From Moraxella sp. VT-16-12 (GTDB taxonomy: Bacteria; Pseudomonadota; Gammaproteobacteria; Pseudomonadales; Moraxellaceae), in contig NZ_NKHK02000001.1 of assembly GCF_002224245.2 (NCBI RefSeq), forward strand, positions 331,154 to 395,153: 64,000 bases of DNA, written 5' to 3'. The notes beneath the pieces were generated by a model, which saw only the letters and a program-made list of their open reading frames with translations, had not been told where the DNA came from and did not search any database. Shown piece after piece: positions 53,163 through 63,403 of the stretch. The first letter of the stretch is position 1. Each line of letters opens with the position of its first letter. Position numbers and translations under genes: made by a program.

Positions 53163-53969
53163 TTATTGGAAAAAGTAGCCTGTTTGTGGCGAACTTGCTA
53201 CCGCCATTTTTCGCATGGGCATGCGACCTGCCAAAAAGGCTTGACGACCTGCAACGACGGCATTTTTCATGGCGTGTGCCATCAGTACAGGGTCTTTGGC
53301 ATAAGCAATGGCGGAGTTCATCAATACTCCATCACAGCCCAACTCCATGGCGATGGCAGCATCAGAAGCAGTACCAACACCTGCATCCACAAGCACAGGA
53401 ACACGGGTCTGCTCAATGATAAGACTTAGGGTGTGGCGGTTGAGTAGCCCAAGCCCTGAACCAATCAAACTCCCCAAAGGCATAATCGCCACACAGCCCA
53501 TGCTTTCAAGCTCTTGGGCGACAATGGGATCATCAGAAGTATAAACCATAACATCAAAACCATCTTCCACCAAGACTTGGGCGGATCTTAAAGTGGCGGT
53601 AACGTTGGGGTAGAGTGTTTTTTCATCGCCAAGCACTTCTAGTTTGACAAGGTTATGTCCATCTAATAGCTCACGAGCTAATTGGCAGGTGCGAATGGCA
53701 CTATCAGCATCAAAACAGCCTGCGGTGTTTGGTAAAATGGTGTATTTTTCAGGAGAAATGACATCTAAAAGATTGGGCTCGTTTTGATTTTGACCAATAT
53801 TGGTGCGACGTATGGCAACAGTAACGATTTGACTGCCACTTGCACCAATGGCATCGGCGGTCTCGGTTAGGTCTTTGTATTTGCCTGTGCCGACCAAAAG
53901 ACGTGATGAAAAAGTGCGATTTGCGATGATGAGTGGGTCATCAGTTGGATTTTGATTGGGTTGTGTCAT
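53163..53969 (-). CDS. thiG: thiazole synthase ThiG
   Basis: A 268-residue TIM-barrel enzyme forming the thiazole ring of thiamine. The N-terminal [11 protein letters not shown] motif, the Schiff-base Lys in [16 protein letters not shown], and the [17 protein letters not shown] phosphate-binding region are all intact. The C-terminus ends with RMAVASSP-type sequence ([14 protein letters not shown]), as usual. No thiS, thiH/thiO or thiF is next to it, and no TPP-riboswitch THI box was recognised upstream. Confidence 0.96.
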   Translation of the reverse strand: MTQPNQNPTDDPLIIANRTFSSRLLVGTGKYKDLTETADAIGASGSQIVTVAIRRTNIGQNQNEPNLLDVISPEKYTILPNTAGCFDADSAIRTCQLARELLDGHNLVKLEVLGDEKTLYPNVTATLRSAQVLVEDGFDVMVYTSDDPIVAQELESMGCVAIMPLGSLIGSGLGLLNRHTLSLIIEQTRVPVLVDAGVGTASDAAIAMELGCDGVLMNSAIAYAKDPVLMAHAMKNAVVAGRQAFLAGRMPMRKMAVASSPQTGYFFQ

Positions 53970-54051
53970 GATAAGCTCCTAAATTGGCTAATTATAACAA
54001 AACTTGTCAAAAAAGAAAAAACCACATACCAAAAAAAATTTTAAAGACAAC

Positions 54052-54083
54052 AAAAAAGCCTTTCTGAAATAGAAAGGCTTTTT
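54052..54083 (-). terminator. intrinsic terminator of the tRNA operon
   Basis: AAAAAAGCCTTTCT and AGAAAGGCTTTTT form a long perfect stem with a GAAAT loop. It lies 6 bases downstream of tRNA-Asn and also downstream of nothing on the plus strand. Confidence 0.9.
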
Positions 54084-54088
54084 AAATA

Positions 54089-54164
54089 TGGCTCCCCAAC
54101 CTGGGCTCGAACCAGGGACACACGGATTAACAGTCCGATGCTCTACCGACTGAGCTATTGGGGA
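54089..54164 (-). tRNA. tRNA-Asn (GTT)
   Basis: Read on the minus strand, 76 bases including encoded CCA fold into a cloverleaf: acceptor TCCCCAA/TTGGGGA, D-arm TAGCTCAGTCGGTAGAGC, anticodon loop CTGTTAA with anticodon GTT, and T-loop GGTTCGAGCC. Confidence 0.95.
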
Positions 54165-54168
54165 ATGG

Positions 54169-54244
54169 TGGTGGGTCGTGCAGGATTCGAACCTGCGACC
54201 AATTGATTAAAAGTCAACTGCTCTACCAACTGAGCTAACGACCC
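54169..54244 (-). tRNA. tRNA-Lys (TTT), copy 2
   Basis: A 76-base cloverleaf on the minus strand with encoded CCA; anticodon loop CTTTTAA gives TTT. Acceptor GGGTCGT/ACGACCC. Identical to the copy at 54289-54364. Confidence 0.95.
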
Positions 54245-54288
54245 GTTTACCAAAACGGCAGATGCTTATATTAAGCAAATTAGGATAA

Positions 54289-54364
54289 TGGTGGGTCGTG
54301 CAGGATTCGAACCTGCGACCAATTGATTAAAAGTCAACTGCTCTACCAACTGAGCTAACGACCC
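54289..54364 (-). tRNA. tRNA-Lys (TTT), copy 1
   Basis: Identical in sequence to the next tRNA-Lys; anticodon TTT, encoded CCA. It is the first gene of the three-tRNA operon, with its promoter just upstream. Confidence 0.95.
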
Positions 54365-54384
54365 TTATCGCTAATGTGGTGCGT

Positions 54385-54412
54385 ATTATACACGAGTTTT
54401 TGTTGTTTGCAA
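54385..54412 (-). promoter_or_regulatory. promoter of the tRNA operon
   Basis: On the minus strand, TTGCAA (54407-54412) and TATAAT (54385-54390) are spaced by 16 bases. It lies 20 bases upstream of the first tRNA-Lys. Confidence 0.7.
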
Positions 54413-54534
54413 GTACTTTTTAAAAATTTTTATAAAAAAGCATGATTTTGTGGGTTTGACGTGATTTTTCATATGCTTTGCTTTAAAATATCGGGCTATT
54501 TTTAGATGGGTTGATGGGTTTGTGATGGCATCTG

Positions 54535-55254
54535 ATGTGTTTAAAAAAAACCTGTCGCCACGCCTTTAAAGAAAGTTTGCCGATTTTGTCGGGCTTTTTG
54601 TTTTTGGGCATGGCGTACGGCGTTTATATGCACTCTTTGGGGTTTGGGGCGTGGTATCCTGTGCTGATGGCATTATTTATTTTTGCAGGGTCGGTGGAGT
54701 TTATCATGGCAGGACTGTTGGTGATGGCGTTTAATCCATCATCGGTGTTTTTGCTGATTGTGATGATTAGTGCCAGACAGATTTTTTATGGCATCTCAAT
54801 GCTGGATAAATTCAAAGACATCACAGGTTGGAAGCGAGTTTATCTGATTGCCGGCATGGTGGACGAAAGTTTTGCCATTAATTATACTGCCAAGACTGAT
54901 GGGCTAGATAAAGCGTGGTTTATGGTGTTAGTTACGCTGTTTTTGCACATTTATTGGGTGGCAGGTTCAGCACTTGGGGCGTTACTTGGGGCGGTATTAC
55001 CTGTGGATTTGACGGGGGCAGAATTTGCCATGACGGCTTTGTTTTTGGTGATTTTTGTGGAGCAATGGTCAAGACAAAGTTCACATGAAAGTGCCTTGGT
55101 CGGACTAGGTATGACGGCATTGGCACTGATGATTTTTGGTAAAACGCATTTTTTGGTGCCAGCAATGGTGGGGATTTTTGTGTGGCTGACCATACGCCGT
55201 CAGCATTTGCAGGATAAATTGGGACGAATCAAAGCACCACAGGACAGTGTATGA
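54535..55254 (+). CDS. azlC: branched-chain amino acid exporter subunit AzlC
   Basis: A 239-residue inner-membrane protein of the AzlC family with about seven helices. Conserved parts include FKESLPILSGFLFLGMAYG, FAGSVEFIMAGLL and MISARQIFYGISML. With AzlD it exports branched-chain amino acids or related compounds. ATG at 54535 is in frame but has no ribosome-binding site. Just after it is a run of eight A (54543-54550); a second ATG at 54525 is in the wrong frame but would be in frame if the run had seven A. The AzlD gene overlaps its stop codon (ATGA). Confidence 0.9.
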   Translation: MCLKKTCRHAFKESLPILSGFLFLGMAYGVYMHSLGFGAWYPVLMALFIFAGSVEFIMAGLLVMAFNPSSVFLLIVMISARQIFYGISMLDKFKDITGWKRVYLIAGMVDESFAINYTAKTDGLDKAWFMVLVTLFLHIYWVAGSALGALLGAVLPVDLTGAEFAMTALFLVIFVEQWSRQSSHESALVGLGMTALALMIFGKTHFLVPAMVGIFVWLTIRRQHLQDKLGRIKAPQDSV

Positions 55255-55586
55255 CTTTTAATGAACAAATTTTAACCATTATAACTGCCATTGTGGCATT
55301 ACAGTTATGCCGATGGGTGGCATTTGTGGCGTTTCCTGCTCATAAGCCGATACCTGATTTTGTACAGTATCTTGGCAAAGCCTTGCCGTCTGCGGTGTTT
55401 GGGCTGCTTGTGGTGTATTGTTATAAAAATGCAGACTTTTTTGGGCAATATCACGCCATGTCAGAGATTTTGGCAGGTGTGGCGGTGGTGGTGTTACATC
55501 GGGCGTTTAAAAACATGTTCATCTCCATTGGGGTGGGGACGCTATTGTACATGGTGTTGGTGCAAAAGGTGTTTGTGGTGGTGTGA
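55251..55586 (+). CDS. azlD: branched-chain amino acid exporter subunit AzlD
   Basis: A 111-residue AzlD-family membrane protein with four helices. Typical parts are LQLCRWVAFVAFP, then YLGKALPSAVFGLLVVYCYKN and the conserved ending region GVGTLLYMVLVQ. It forms a two-subunit exporter with AzlC, encoded immediately upstream with a four-base overlap. Confidence 0.9.
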   Translation: MTFNEQILTIITAIVALQLCRWVAFVAFPAHKPIPDFVQYLGKALPSAVFGLLVVYCYKNADFFGQYHAMSEILAGVAVVVLHRAFKNMFISIGVGTLLYMVLVQKVFVVV

Positions 55587-55598
55587 TTTATCCATAAC

Positions 55599-55623
55599 AA
55601 AGCCCCAGATTAAGGGGCTTTTT
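55599..55623. terminator. bidirectional intrinsic terminator
   Basis: AAAGCCCC and GGGGCTTTTT form a strong stem with a 7-base loop, between convergent azlD and the M16 protease gene. Confidence 0.88.
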
Positions 55624-55630
55624 ATGAGCA

Positions 55631-58591
55631 TTAAAATTTTTGGCAGTCAAATCCAAGTTTGTGCATTTGTTGCTCTTTTTCCAGCGGAGCAAGGCTGGCT
55701 TTAACGTGGGGCTTGTCTTTTAGGTAAGTTTTGGCAACACGTTTTAAGTCATCAATGCTGACAGACAGCAGTTTGGCTCGCAACTCTTCTTGGGCAGCTT
55801 TGGTGCGTCCATGTAGCTCGCTAAAACAAGATTTAACCGCTTCACCAGCTGGCGAGCCGGGTTTGTCCATACCGCCAATGATGCCTAACACCGCTTCTTC
55901 TAATTGCTCGGGGTCATGCTCGCTATCCAAAAGCCAATCAATGCTTTTGATAAAATGCTCAAAAGTGGCTTGACAATGGGGGTCTCGGTAACTATAAAAG
56001 CGAAAACTGTTTGTGTTGCTGTCAAAACTTGCCCCGCCCCCATAAGCACCACCTTTTTCACGGATTGCCGAATGCAGATAGCCGTTACGCAAAAATGGTG
56101 CTAAAAGCATCAGTGCAGGTGCATCCTCATGTCCTGATGTAACCGCAGGGTAGGCGGCAGCGTTGTGATAGACATTGGTTGAAATCAACCAAGCGATGTC
56201 TTTGTCTGTGTCGCTGGCGGTATGTAGCTCATCAAATGGCAGCGATGTGCTTAACAAGGGCGTGAGCGGTTTGGTGGATGGGCGAGTGTTTAATGCTGCT
56301 GTAATGGTTGATTTTAGCTCATCTGCCTTGTCTGCTTCACAGACCAAAATCACATCTTTTGGCAGTTGTCCGATACGTGCATGAAGGTCAGCAAGTCGTG
56401 ATGATAACACGCCCCAAAGGCCTTGATTGGTGTCGCTTGTCTTTAAAAAGGCTTTTAACGCACGCAAAGCAGGCAGTCCTGAGTAAGCGTATTCTAGTTT
56501 TGACAGACGGCTCATGGTGCGACTGGCAGTTTGCATGGCGTAAGCGTGCCCGTTTGCTGATAGGCGTGATTGCCAAGATGCTTGTTTTTGCTGTAATAGC
56601 TCGCCCATGCGGTCGGTTTCACTAAAAATGGTGTCATATAGCACATCATTGATAAGCTGTATGGCTTGTGGTTTGCGGTGCAAGGCTCGCGTGGCAAGCA
56701 CAAGGTAGCTGGTCATTTTGTCTTTATCAAAACGGTCAGTACGCTGGCTAATGCGAGCGGTTACCCCTGATGAGACGGCAGCTTGTACCGCCTGAAAAGC
56801 CCGTGCATCATGTTTATCCGTGCCAAGCTCAGACAACAGACCCAAATAAATCGGCAATAGTGGATTATCCAAAATGTCCAAATCATCATTTAAATCTAGG
56901 ATGAGCTGATAATAATACAGCCCATTGGTGCCAGCGTGGTATTCATACAAAGTACGCTTAGTGTCATCAATCATGATGGGCTGACGTATGGCATGACTAA
57001 ATTTAATCTGGCTAGGTATGTCATCACGTCCCACTTTGGGCAAAATGTCTATGTCATCAATGCTGGCTTGATGAGCAGCAAGCTTGGCAGACTGCTTGCG
57101 AATGCGTGCTTTGTCGGTGTCTGTTAGGGTGTCATTCAGCTTGTCAAGACTTGCTTTTTCATCATCTATCAGGCGTTGAGCTTTGTCCTTATCAGGGCTT
57201 AGGGTGAGCCGTACTCGGTGGGGGTTGTCAATCAGATGGGTTTTTATTAAATTTTGTAGCCAATGGGGCTGTTTAACCTGTTCTCTCAGCCACGCCAAAT
57301 GCTCATCAATTTGCCAAATATCCATTGGGTCGCCCCCATGCAAGGCGGTGTTAAACCCTTCTAGTAGTAATGTCAAGCCGTAGGGCATACCATCACCACC
57401 GATGTGGCGTTGGTCAAGCTCAATTTGGTGCAAGATGGTTTGGATGGTCTCATCATCAATGGGGTTGTCTGCCACCGATTTTAACAAAGCTAAAATGCCT
57501 TGCTCCACGTCATTGGCAAGCGATATTTCCGAGCCACGCACGCCTGCATAAAACGCCATTTCATAATGACTGTCATCTAAGCCCAAAAGTGGACTGGTGG
57601 ATGTACCAAAGGTCGCACTATCCAGATAGGCTCGCAGGGGTGAGCCTGCGTGTTCTATCAGCACGCCTTCCACCAAGCGTAAAGCAAGTCGCTGTCTTGG
57701 GTCGGTAATCGGTGGCAGTAGCCATGCCAGCACATGATGGGTCATTTTTTCGCCGTTGTCATCGGCGGTATAAGTGTCATAGACTTGTATGGGCTGACCA
57801 AGACGCTCTTCATGCATGGAGGCAAACTTTTTGCCACGAGCAGGCTTGTCGCTATTATCAAAGCGGGCTAGGGCATCATCGTGGATTTTGGCTTGGATGT
57901 CTGCCACAGCAATATTGCCAAAGCTCATGATGATGGCATTGGTGGGGTGATAGTGAGTTTTATGAAACTCAACCAAATCAGCGTGCGTTAATTGGGTGAT
58001 GTGTTTTGGGTCGCCCCCAGAGTTGTAATGATAGGTAGTGGTTGGATATAAGTGCGGTATCAAGGCATAATATAGTTGGTCAATCTCACCACTCATTTTA
58101 CCTTTCATTTCGTTAAAGACAATGCCATGATATTCAGGTTTGCCATCTTTATCAAGCTCAATGCGAATGCCTTCTTGGGCAAAATCTAGCTCATCAATGT
58201 TAGGGAAAAATACCGCGTCCAAATAGACACTTAATAAATTAAAAAAATCCTTTTTGTTTTGACTGGCAAAGGGATAAACCGTCCAATCACTGGCGGTCAT
58301 GGCATTCATAAAAGTTTGCAAAGACCGTTTTATCATGCTAAAAAAGGGGTCTCTGACAGGGTATTTTTCTGAACCACACAGCACCACATGTTCTAGGATG
58401 TGGGCTTCACCACGAGAAGTCATGGGCTGGGTAGCAAAGCCTATCATTAGGGCGTTTTCGTCATGATCGGATGCTAGGTGATAGTGGATTGCTCCTGTGG
58501 CGGTATGTTCGCTGACGATAACGTTGATGTCTAGGGCATCTATGTAGTGGGTGTGTTTTAGGGTAAAGGCAGGGTGTAGCTGTGTGCTCAT
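55631..58591 (-). CDS. M16C metalloprotease, PreP-like
   Basis: A 986-residue zinc protease of the presequence protease (PreP/Cym1) group, which degrades small unstructured peptides inside a closed chamber. The inverted zinc motif HILEH is at residues 64-68, followed by VVLCGSEKYPVRDPFF, a group-specific stretch. Later motifs include EMKGKMS and, near the C-terminus, the RxxxxYG-type segment REKGGAYGGGASFDS. It has no signal peptide and is expected in the cytoplasm. The length matches the family. Single-gene unit ending in the shared terminator. Confidence 0.95.
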   Translation of the reverse strand: MSTQLHPAFTLKHTHYIDALDINVIVSEHTATGAIHYHLASDHDENALMIGFATQPMTSRGEAHILEHVVLCGSEKYPVRDPFFSMIKRSLQTFMNAMTASDWTVYPFASQNKKDFFNLLSVYLDAVFFPNIDELDFAQEGIRIELDKDGKPEYHGIVFNEMKGKMSGEIDQLYYALIPHLYPTTTYHYNSGGDPKHITQLTHADLVEFHKTHYHPTNAIIMSFGNIAVADIQAKIHDDALARFDNSDKPARGKKFASMHEERLGQPIQVYDTYTADDNGEKMTHHVLAWLLPPITDPRQRLALRLVEGVLIEHAGSPLRAYLDSATFGTSTSPLLGLDDSHYEMAFYAGVRGSEISLANDVEQGILALLKSVADNPIDDETIQTILHQIELDQRHIGGDGMPYGLTLLLEGFNTALHGGDPMDIWQIDEHLAWLREQVKQPHWLQNLIKTHLIDNPHRVRLTLSPDKDKAQRLIDDEKASLDKLNDTLTDTDKARIRKQSAKLAAHQASIDDIDILPKVGRDDIPSQIKFSHAIRQPIMIDDTKRTLYEYHAGTNGLYYYQLILDLNDDLDILDNPLLPIYLGLLSELGTDKHDARAFQAVQAAVSSGVTARISQRTDRFDKDKMTSYLVLATRALHRKPQAIQLINDVLYDTIFSETDRMGELLQQKQASWQSRLSANGHAYAMQTASRTMSRLSKLEYAYSGLPALRALKAFLKTSDTNQGLWGVLSSRLADLHARIGQLPKDVILVCEADKADELKSTITAALNTRPSTKPLTPLLSTSLPFDELHTASDTDKDIAWLISTNVYHNAAAYPAVTSGHEDAPALMLLAPFLRNGYLHSAIREKGGAYGGGASFDSNTNSFRFYSYRDPHCQATFEHFIKSIDWLLDSEHDPEQLEEAVLGIIGGMDKPGSPAGEAVKSCFSELHGRTKAAQEELRAKLLSVSIDDLKRVAKTYLKDKPHVKASLAPLEKEQQMHKLGFDCQKF

Positions 58592-58736
58592 AAATTATCC
58601 AAAAAATTATCTGACCATCAAAACGCCTATTTTGGCAAGATTTTGGCTTTTATACAACTATTATTTTGTGGTTTGGTAGATTTGGTGTGGCTGGGCTTGG
58701 ATTTTTATGTTTTTGGGTCGTATAGGCATACTAAAT

Positions 58737-58764
58737 ACACCCAACATCAAAAGATATTGGGTGT
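58737..58764 (-). terminator. hairpin after the RTX gene
   Basis: ACACCCAACATC and GATATTGGGTGT pair with one mismatch. It lies 15 bases beyond the RTX stop codon; the T run after it is poor, so termination efficiency is uncertain. Confidence 0.45.
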
Positions 58765-58778
58765 GTGGCTTTGATGTT

Positions 58779-61700
58779 TTAAATGATTGCTTGGTTGTTT
58801 TCAATGAGCTTTACCACATCTTGATAATGTAGCACTTGATTGTCAATATGGATATTTTCAATGATATTGGTGCCTGCCATTTTGCCGATATTATTGGCAA
58901 TACTCTGTAAGGTTTTAGAGCCAGTAATAAAGCCATCTATAAAACCATTGCCCGTTTTGCCTGAGTTAAAGTAATTATCAATGCTGATACCATCATCTGT
59001 GCCTTTGATAAAAATATCTAGGCTGTCATGATTTTTGGTAAAGCCCAAATCCGCCAAAGTCAATCCGTGTAGTTTAAGGGTGTCATTACCACCGATGTCT
59101 TTGATACGGTCTTTGCCATCACCTTTGGTATAAATGTAGGTGTCATTACCAAAACCGCCAATCAGGTAGTCATTATCTTGACCACCAATCAGGATATCTC
59201 TGCCAAAACCGCCTTCTAGCCTATCATTGCCTTTGCCACCTGATAGGGTATCATTGCCAAAGCCACCAATCAGCACATTGGCAAGCTCATCGCCTTCTAG
59301 TTGGTCGCTACCCCAGCCTCCACGAATGGTCTTGCCTTTGATGGTGGGGTCGTGGTAGATGGGAGTGATAGGCTCTATGGGGGTTGGTTTGGCTGCTACA
59401 CTGATGATGGTTTGTGTATTGACACTTTGCCCATAGGGGTCAGTGGCAGTAATAGTGATGGTGTGTTCGCCCACGCCAAGTACGCTGGCATCGGCATGGA
59501 TGGTGCCATTGGCAGATAAGGCGATACCATTAGGGGCGGTGATGGTGTAACGCAGCTCATCGCCATCATTGTCATCAAACAGCATGCTGGCGGATAAGAT
59601 GTCTTTGTCTTCATCATGGGCAAGGTTAATCTTGCTTGGGGTTTGGTTGGTTAATATGGGAGCTTCATTGACTGTGAGTGTGAAGGCTTGCGTGGCAGAA
59701 AGTCCCTTGGGGTCGCTAGCAATGACATCAAAGCTTAGCTTGCCACTGGCAGGGGCGACACCTGTTAGAGTTAGCTTATTTTTATCAAAGTAAAAATTAT
59801 CCACAGCCACGGTTGGCACAACTACATATTCTAAAGCATCGCCATCAGGGTCGGTAAATAGGTCTTGGCTTAGGCTGATGTTAAATGCTTGACCCGCTAA
59901 AATGGTTTGGTCTTGTTGTTGATTTAAAATTTGTGGAGCTTGGTTAGCTTGACTTAGAGTCATACCTAGCACTTTGCCATCTGCACTTGGGCTCGCATGG
60001 ATATGTATGGTGCCTGCAAAGTGAGTGCTTTGTAGTAGGTATTGGGTGTCGGATACTTGGGTGAGACTGTTGCCTTGTCCGTCTTGGTAGAGCTGATTGG
60101 CAAGGGTGTCCTGTGTCCAAGTGCTTTGGGCAAGATTCACCCCACCTATCCAAATATTACCTTCGCCATCGCTGTCTGTGATGGTTTTGACATCATTGGT
60201 AGATAATAAATCAGACAGTTTAAAGTCATAAATATCAAAGCCTGTTCCGCCATCTAGGGTGTCTTTGCCTGTGCCTGCACGCAAAATGTCATTACCTCCA
60301 CCACCGATAAGCCAATCGTTACCACTGCCACCATTTAGAGTGTCATTGCCGATAATATTTGAGCCTTTATTGTCATCACCCCAAATAATATCATCGCCAT
60401 CATCACCGTGAAGTATGTCGTTACCATATTGACCAATGATAAGGTCATTACCTGTACCACCAAAGATGATGTCAGTAGCACTATCGGAATTTATTGCCAC
60501 AATCTCTTCTGCAAAAGACATATCTTTGTGGGGCGTGATTTGGTAATGCCCTGTTTGAGTGTCAATGTTCATGTCCCACTCAAAAGTGCGTGGGTCTCTG
60601 ATGTTAATGCTATTTAGGTTTGATGTGGTGTATTTGCCATCTTTAAAGGCGTATTCTGTGGATAGATGACTGCCTCGTGTGGTGGTAATACTGGGGCTGA
60701 TAACGCCTGGTACTAATGGATGAATCCCGCCACCAACATAACCATAATTGATGTTTGTACTGGGTGATGTGCCATAAATGGTCTTAGACCTGTGGTCAAA
60801 ACGAATATGAGCATCTCCTAAGATGATGTCATTGCCACCACCACCATAAATAGTATCGCCATCTTTGCCACCTTGTAATAAATCCCGAGCTTGACCACCA
60901 TAAATGGTGTCTTTGTCGCTGCCACCTAATACCCAGTTGCCTTTTTCATTACTATCAGCAACTATTTTATGGCTGTTTTTATCGTCAGCGTAGATGATAT
61001 CTTCTCCCACGCCTCCATTTAACAAATCACTACCTTCTCCACCTACAATTGTATCATGGTCATTGGTGGGAGCATTGGTGGGGTTGGTGTCATAAACAGG
61101 GCTTGTGCCGAAAATAATGTCATTGCCTACGCCTCCATACAGCTCATCACCTTGTATACCTCCCCACATGGTGTCATTACCTGCGTTGGCATAAAGGGTA
61201 ATTTTTTGAGCAAAGCCATGACCAAAGTATAAATCTCCTCTATGGTCATCACTACCCATGATGTGCAATTTGGTTTTTGGGTTGCCCACATAGACAACGG
61301 CTGATGTGTTTGAATTGATGTCTAAAAAAGTGGTGGCGTTTTTCTGGGCGTGTTCTTTGTTTTCTTCGGTAGCAAGATTGATGGATAAAGCGGTGATAAC
61401 CCCTTGGTTGTTGGTAGCAACATCAAAGAAGTTTTTGATGGTGGCGGTGTGCTTGTTGTCTTTACTGGCAATAATCAAGTCTTCACCTGACTGTGTGGCG
61501 GTATGAGTGATGTCATCTTTATCATCTTTGGTAAGCCATAGACCTGTGGATTGCTCAATAAAAACACTTGGTAGGTTTTTGCCACCAAAAATAAGTCTGC
61601 CATCGCCATCACTGTCATAAATGGTGTCGTGGTCGGTAATGTGGTAGGTGTCAAAACCAATACCGCCTTCTAAATAATCATCACCTGACATACCATTTAG

Positions 61701-63389
61701 CACATCATTACCCATACCACCAAACAATTTATCTGACAATATGCCACCAATAACTTTATCATCGCCACTACCACCAAAGACATAACGATGGCTACCAAAA
61801 TCTGTTGGATTAACGCCATCAATGTCTAATTTTAATTGACTGTCTAAATCTTGGTAAATATGGTCGCCTTTAACAACAGGTAAAGGTAAAATGCCAGATA
61901 CTTGTAAACGTTCATCATAATCAATGTCCATCTTGGTGTATTGTAGCTTATATCCTAGCATTTGAGTTCTGGCTTCAAGATATTCTTGTGTTATGCCATT
62001 AGGATTGTCTTTTGAATAGAGATTTAGTTCACCATTTTGATTGTACCGGCTATAATCTGCATCCAATATGACCATCGGTAATAGGTGTTTGAGTGCAAAA
62101 CGATAAGCCATGGCATTTTTATCATCAGATAATGCAATGTCATAATACTCTTTAACACTCTTAAAATCTTGTGCGATAATCATGGTTTTACCACGAAGTT
62201 CTTTAAAGATAGGATAGCTTTCTTGCATATGTTTAATCATTGCTTGGGCGTCTGTTATACCATCTGCACTATCTGAACCTGTGATGGCTTTGTATAAAGT
62301 TTTATAATTATCTAAGGCTTTTTCAAAGCTCATCTCTTGATATTCTTTACTACTAAATAACACAGCGGTATCATCATAAACAACCGATTTGCCTGATTGA
62401 TTGATAAAATTGCCTAAAATCATGGTGTTAAAGGCGATGACGGCGTTTAGGTTGTCGCCTGTAAGGTGTTGGAATATGGTGGAGTAGGCACTATCGCCAA
62501 AGTTAATAAACCAGTCCATTTCGTAGAGTTCTTTGCCAAATAATTTATCAAAGCCTCTACTAAATAATAATTCAGCCCCAGCATAATTTATCTTATAAGT
62601 CATATCAGTAACGATGCCCAAAATAACACCACGAGCCGCAACAGCTGCCAAGTTTTTTCCACTAAGAGCAGGTATTTTATCAAACCAGCTTTTGGCATTG
62701 CCATCAATCACATCTGCAATACCATTTGCTAATCTTGGATAGGTTTCTGTAATGCTTTTGTGCACAGGTAGTTGAGAAAAATAGGTTATCCAGTTCATTG
62801 TATAATTACTTATGCTTTCTGTATCACTTGTATCTACTTTCTGCACAGCCATTCTAACAGCTTCAGATAAATTAAATACTTTACCTAAAATATCAAAAAC
62901 TTCGTTAGAGAAGTTGGTATTGCCAACTATTTTATTGAGAATATCTTCTGGGCTTGTATGGACTGATAAACCAAAACTTTGAATTTTTTGATTAGTTTGG
63001 TCGAGTTGGTTGTTAAGCATATCATTTAGTTGTAATATGAATTTTTTCCCATCTTCCGTAATAGGATTTAATTCACTTAGCACTTTTAATGCACTGGTTT
63101 GTGAATGTTTATCCATTGCTAAATAGGTCAATTCTGCATAGTTGCTTGGCAATTGTTTGGCGAAATTTTCAAGACCAATGCCATTTTTAAGAGCATTTTT
63201 TAGCATTGCTTCACCAACAACTGTGGTTGTGATTTTAGAAAGGTTGCTGGCAAATATGGCGGCAATTTCATCAGTGGTTACTTGACCATCATTCACCCCT
63301 GTGCCAACCGTTCTTGAAGCCACAGAAGCTACCATAGTATTCCAAAGATAGCTAAAAAAGCCACCTTGTTGCTCAACAGTATTAGACAT
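58779..63389 (-). CDS. large RTX-repeat secreted protein with cadherin-like domains (about 1536 aa)
   Basis: The N-terminal 500 residues form a helical region without a signal peptide; it includes PMVILDADYSRYNQNGEL and TQEYLEARTQMLGYKLQY, a stretch also seen ahead of RTX repeats in other type I-secreted proteins. Four blocks of Ca-binding GGxGxDxL nonapeptides occur at about 533-585, 731-863, 971-1054 and 1351-1438. Two cadherin/Ig-like domains with DPDGDALEY and DNDGDELRY sit at about 1148-1330. The C-terminal 100 residues are a probable type I secretion signal region. The start is ATG 63389 (63392 also possible) with AGGAG upstream. No acyltransferase or type I exporter gene is in the window. 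Function could be toxin or adhesin. The gene follows a membrane-protein gene after about 11-14 bases. Confidence 0.9.
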   Translation of the reverse strand: MSNTVEQQGGFFSYLWNTMVASVASRTVGTGVNDGQVTTDEIAAIFASNLSKITTTVVGEAMLKNALKNGIGLENFAKQLPSNYAELTYLAMDKHSQTSALKVLSELNPITEDGKKFILQLNDMLNNQLDQTNQKIQSFGLSVHTSPEDILNKIVGNTNFSNEVFDILGKVFNLSEAVRMAVQKVDTSDTESISNYTMNWITYFSQLPVHKSITETYPRLANGIADVIDGNAKSWFDKIPALSGKNLAAVAARGVILGIVTDMTYKINYAGAELLFSRGFDKLFGKELYEMDWFINFGDSAYSTIFQHLTGDNLNAVIAFNTMILGNFINQSGKSVVYDDTAVLFSSKEYQEMSFEKALDNYKTLYKAITGSDSADGITDAQAMIKHMQESYPIFKELRGKTMIIAQDFKSVKEYYDIALSDDKNAMAYRFALKHLLPMVILDADYSRYNQNGELNLYSKDNPNGITQEYLEARTQMLGYKLQYTKMDIDYDERLQVSGILPLPVVKGDHIYQDLDSQLKLDIDGVNPTDFGSHRYVFGGSGDDKVIGGILSDKLFGGMGNDVLNGMSGDDYLEGGIGFDTYHITDHDTIYDSDGDGRLIFGGKNLPSVFIEQSTGLWLTKDDKDDITHTATQSGEDLIIASKDNKHTATIKNFFDVATNNQGVITALSINLATEENKEHAQKNATTFLDINSNTSAVVYVGNPKTKLHIMGSDDHRGDLYFGHGFAQKITLYANAGNDTMWGGIQGDELYGGVGNDIIFGTSPVYDTNPTNAPTNDHDTIVGGEGSDLLNGGVGEDIIYADDKNSHKIVADSNEKGNWVLGGSDKDTIYGGQARDLLQGGKDGDTIYGGGGNDIILGDAHIRFDHRSKTIYGTSPSTNINYGYVGGGIHPLVPGVISPSITTTRGSHLSTEYAFKDGKYTTSNLNSINIRDPRTFEWDMNIDTQTGHYQITPHKDMSFAEEIVAINSDSATDIIFGGTGNDLIIGQYGNDILHGDDGDDIIWGDDNKGSNIIGNDTLNGGSGNDWLIGGGGNDILRAGTGKDTLDGGTGFDIYDFKLSDLLSTNDVKTITDSDGEGNIWIGGVNLAQSTWTQDTLANQLYQDGQGNSLTQVSDTQYLLQSTHFAGTIHIHASPSADGKVLGMTLSQANQAPQILNQQQDQTILAGQAFNISLSQDLFTDPDGDALEYVVVPTVAVDNFYFDKNKLTLTGVAPASGKLSFDVIASDPKGLSATQAFTLTVNEAPILTNQTPSKINLAHDEDKDILSASMLFDDNDGDELRYTITAPNGIALSANGTIHADASVLGVGEHTITITATDPYGQSVNTQTIISVAAKPTPIEPITPIYHDPTIKGKTIRGGWGSDQLEGDELANVLIGGFGNDTLSGGKGNDRLEGGFGRDILIGGQDNDYLIGGFGNDTYIYTKGDGKDRIKDIGGNDTLKLHGLTLADLGFTKNHDSLDIFIKGTDDGISIDNYFNSGKTGNGFIDGFITGSKTLQSIANNIGKMAGTNIIENIHIDNQVLHYQDVVKLIENNQAII

Positions 63390-63403
63390 CATCGTCTCCT
63401 CAT

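Noticed and set aside
53970..54051. Possible TPP riboswitch before thiG
   Set aside because: No THI-box sequence (such as the CUGAGA and ACCUGAUC-type elements) could be found in the short AT-rich leader.
54169..54364. Duplicate tRNA-Lys genes as a possible phage attachment site
   Set aside because: Both copies are full-length and functional-looking, lie in one tRNA operon and have no integrase or phage genes nearby.
59080..61810. Repetitive DNA that might suggest a CRISPR array or tandem repeats
   Set aside because: The repeats are imperfect and encode Ca-binding GGxGxDxL nonapeptides in one long frame; no identical direct repeats with unique spacers.
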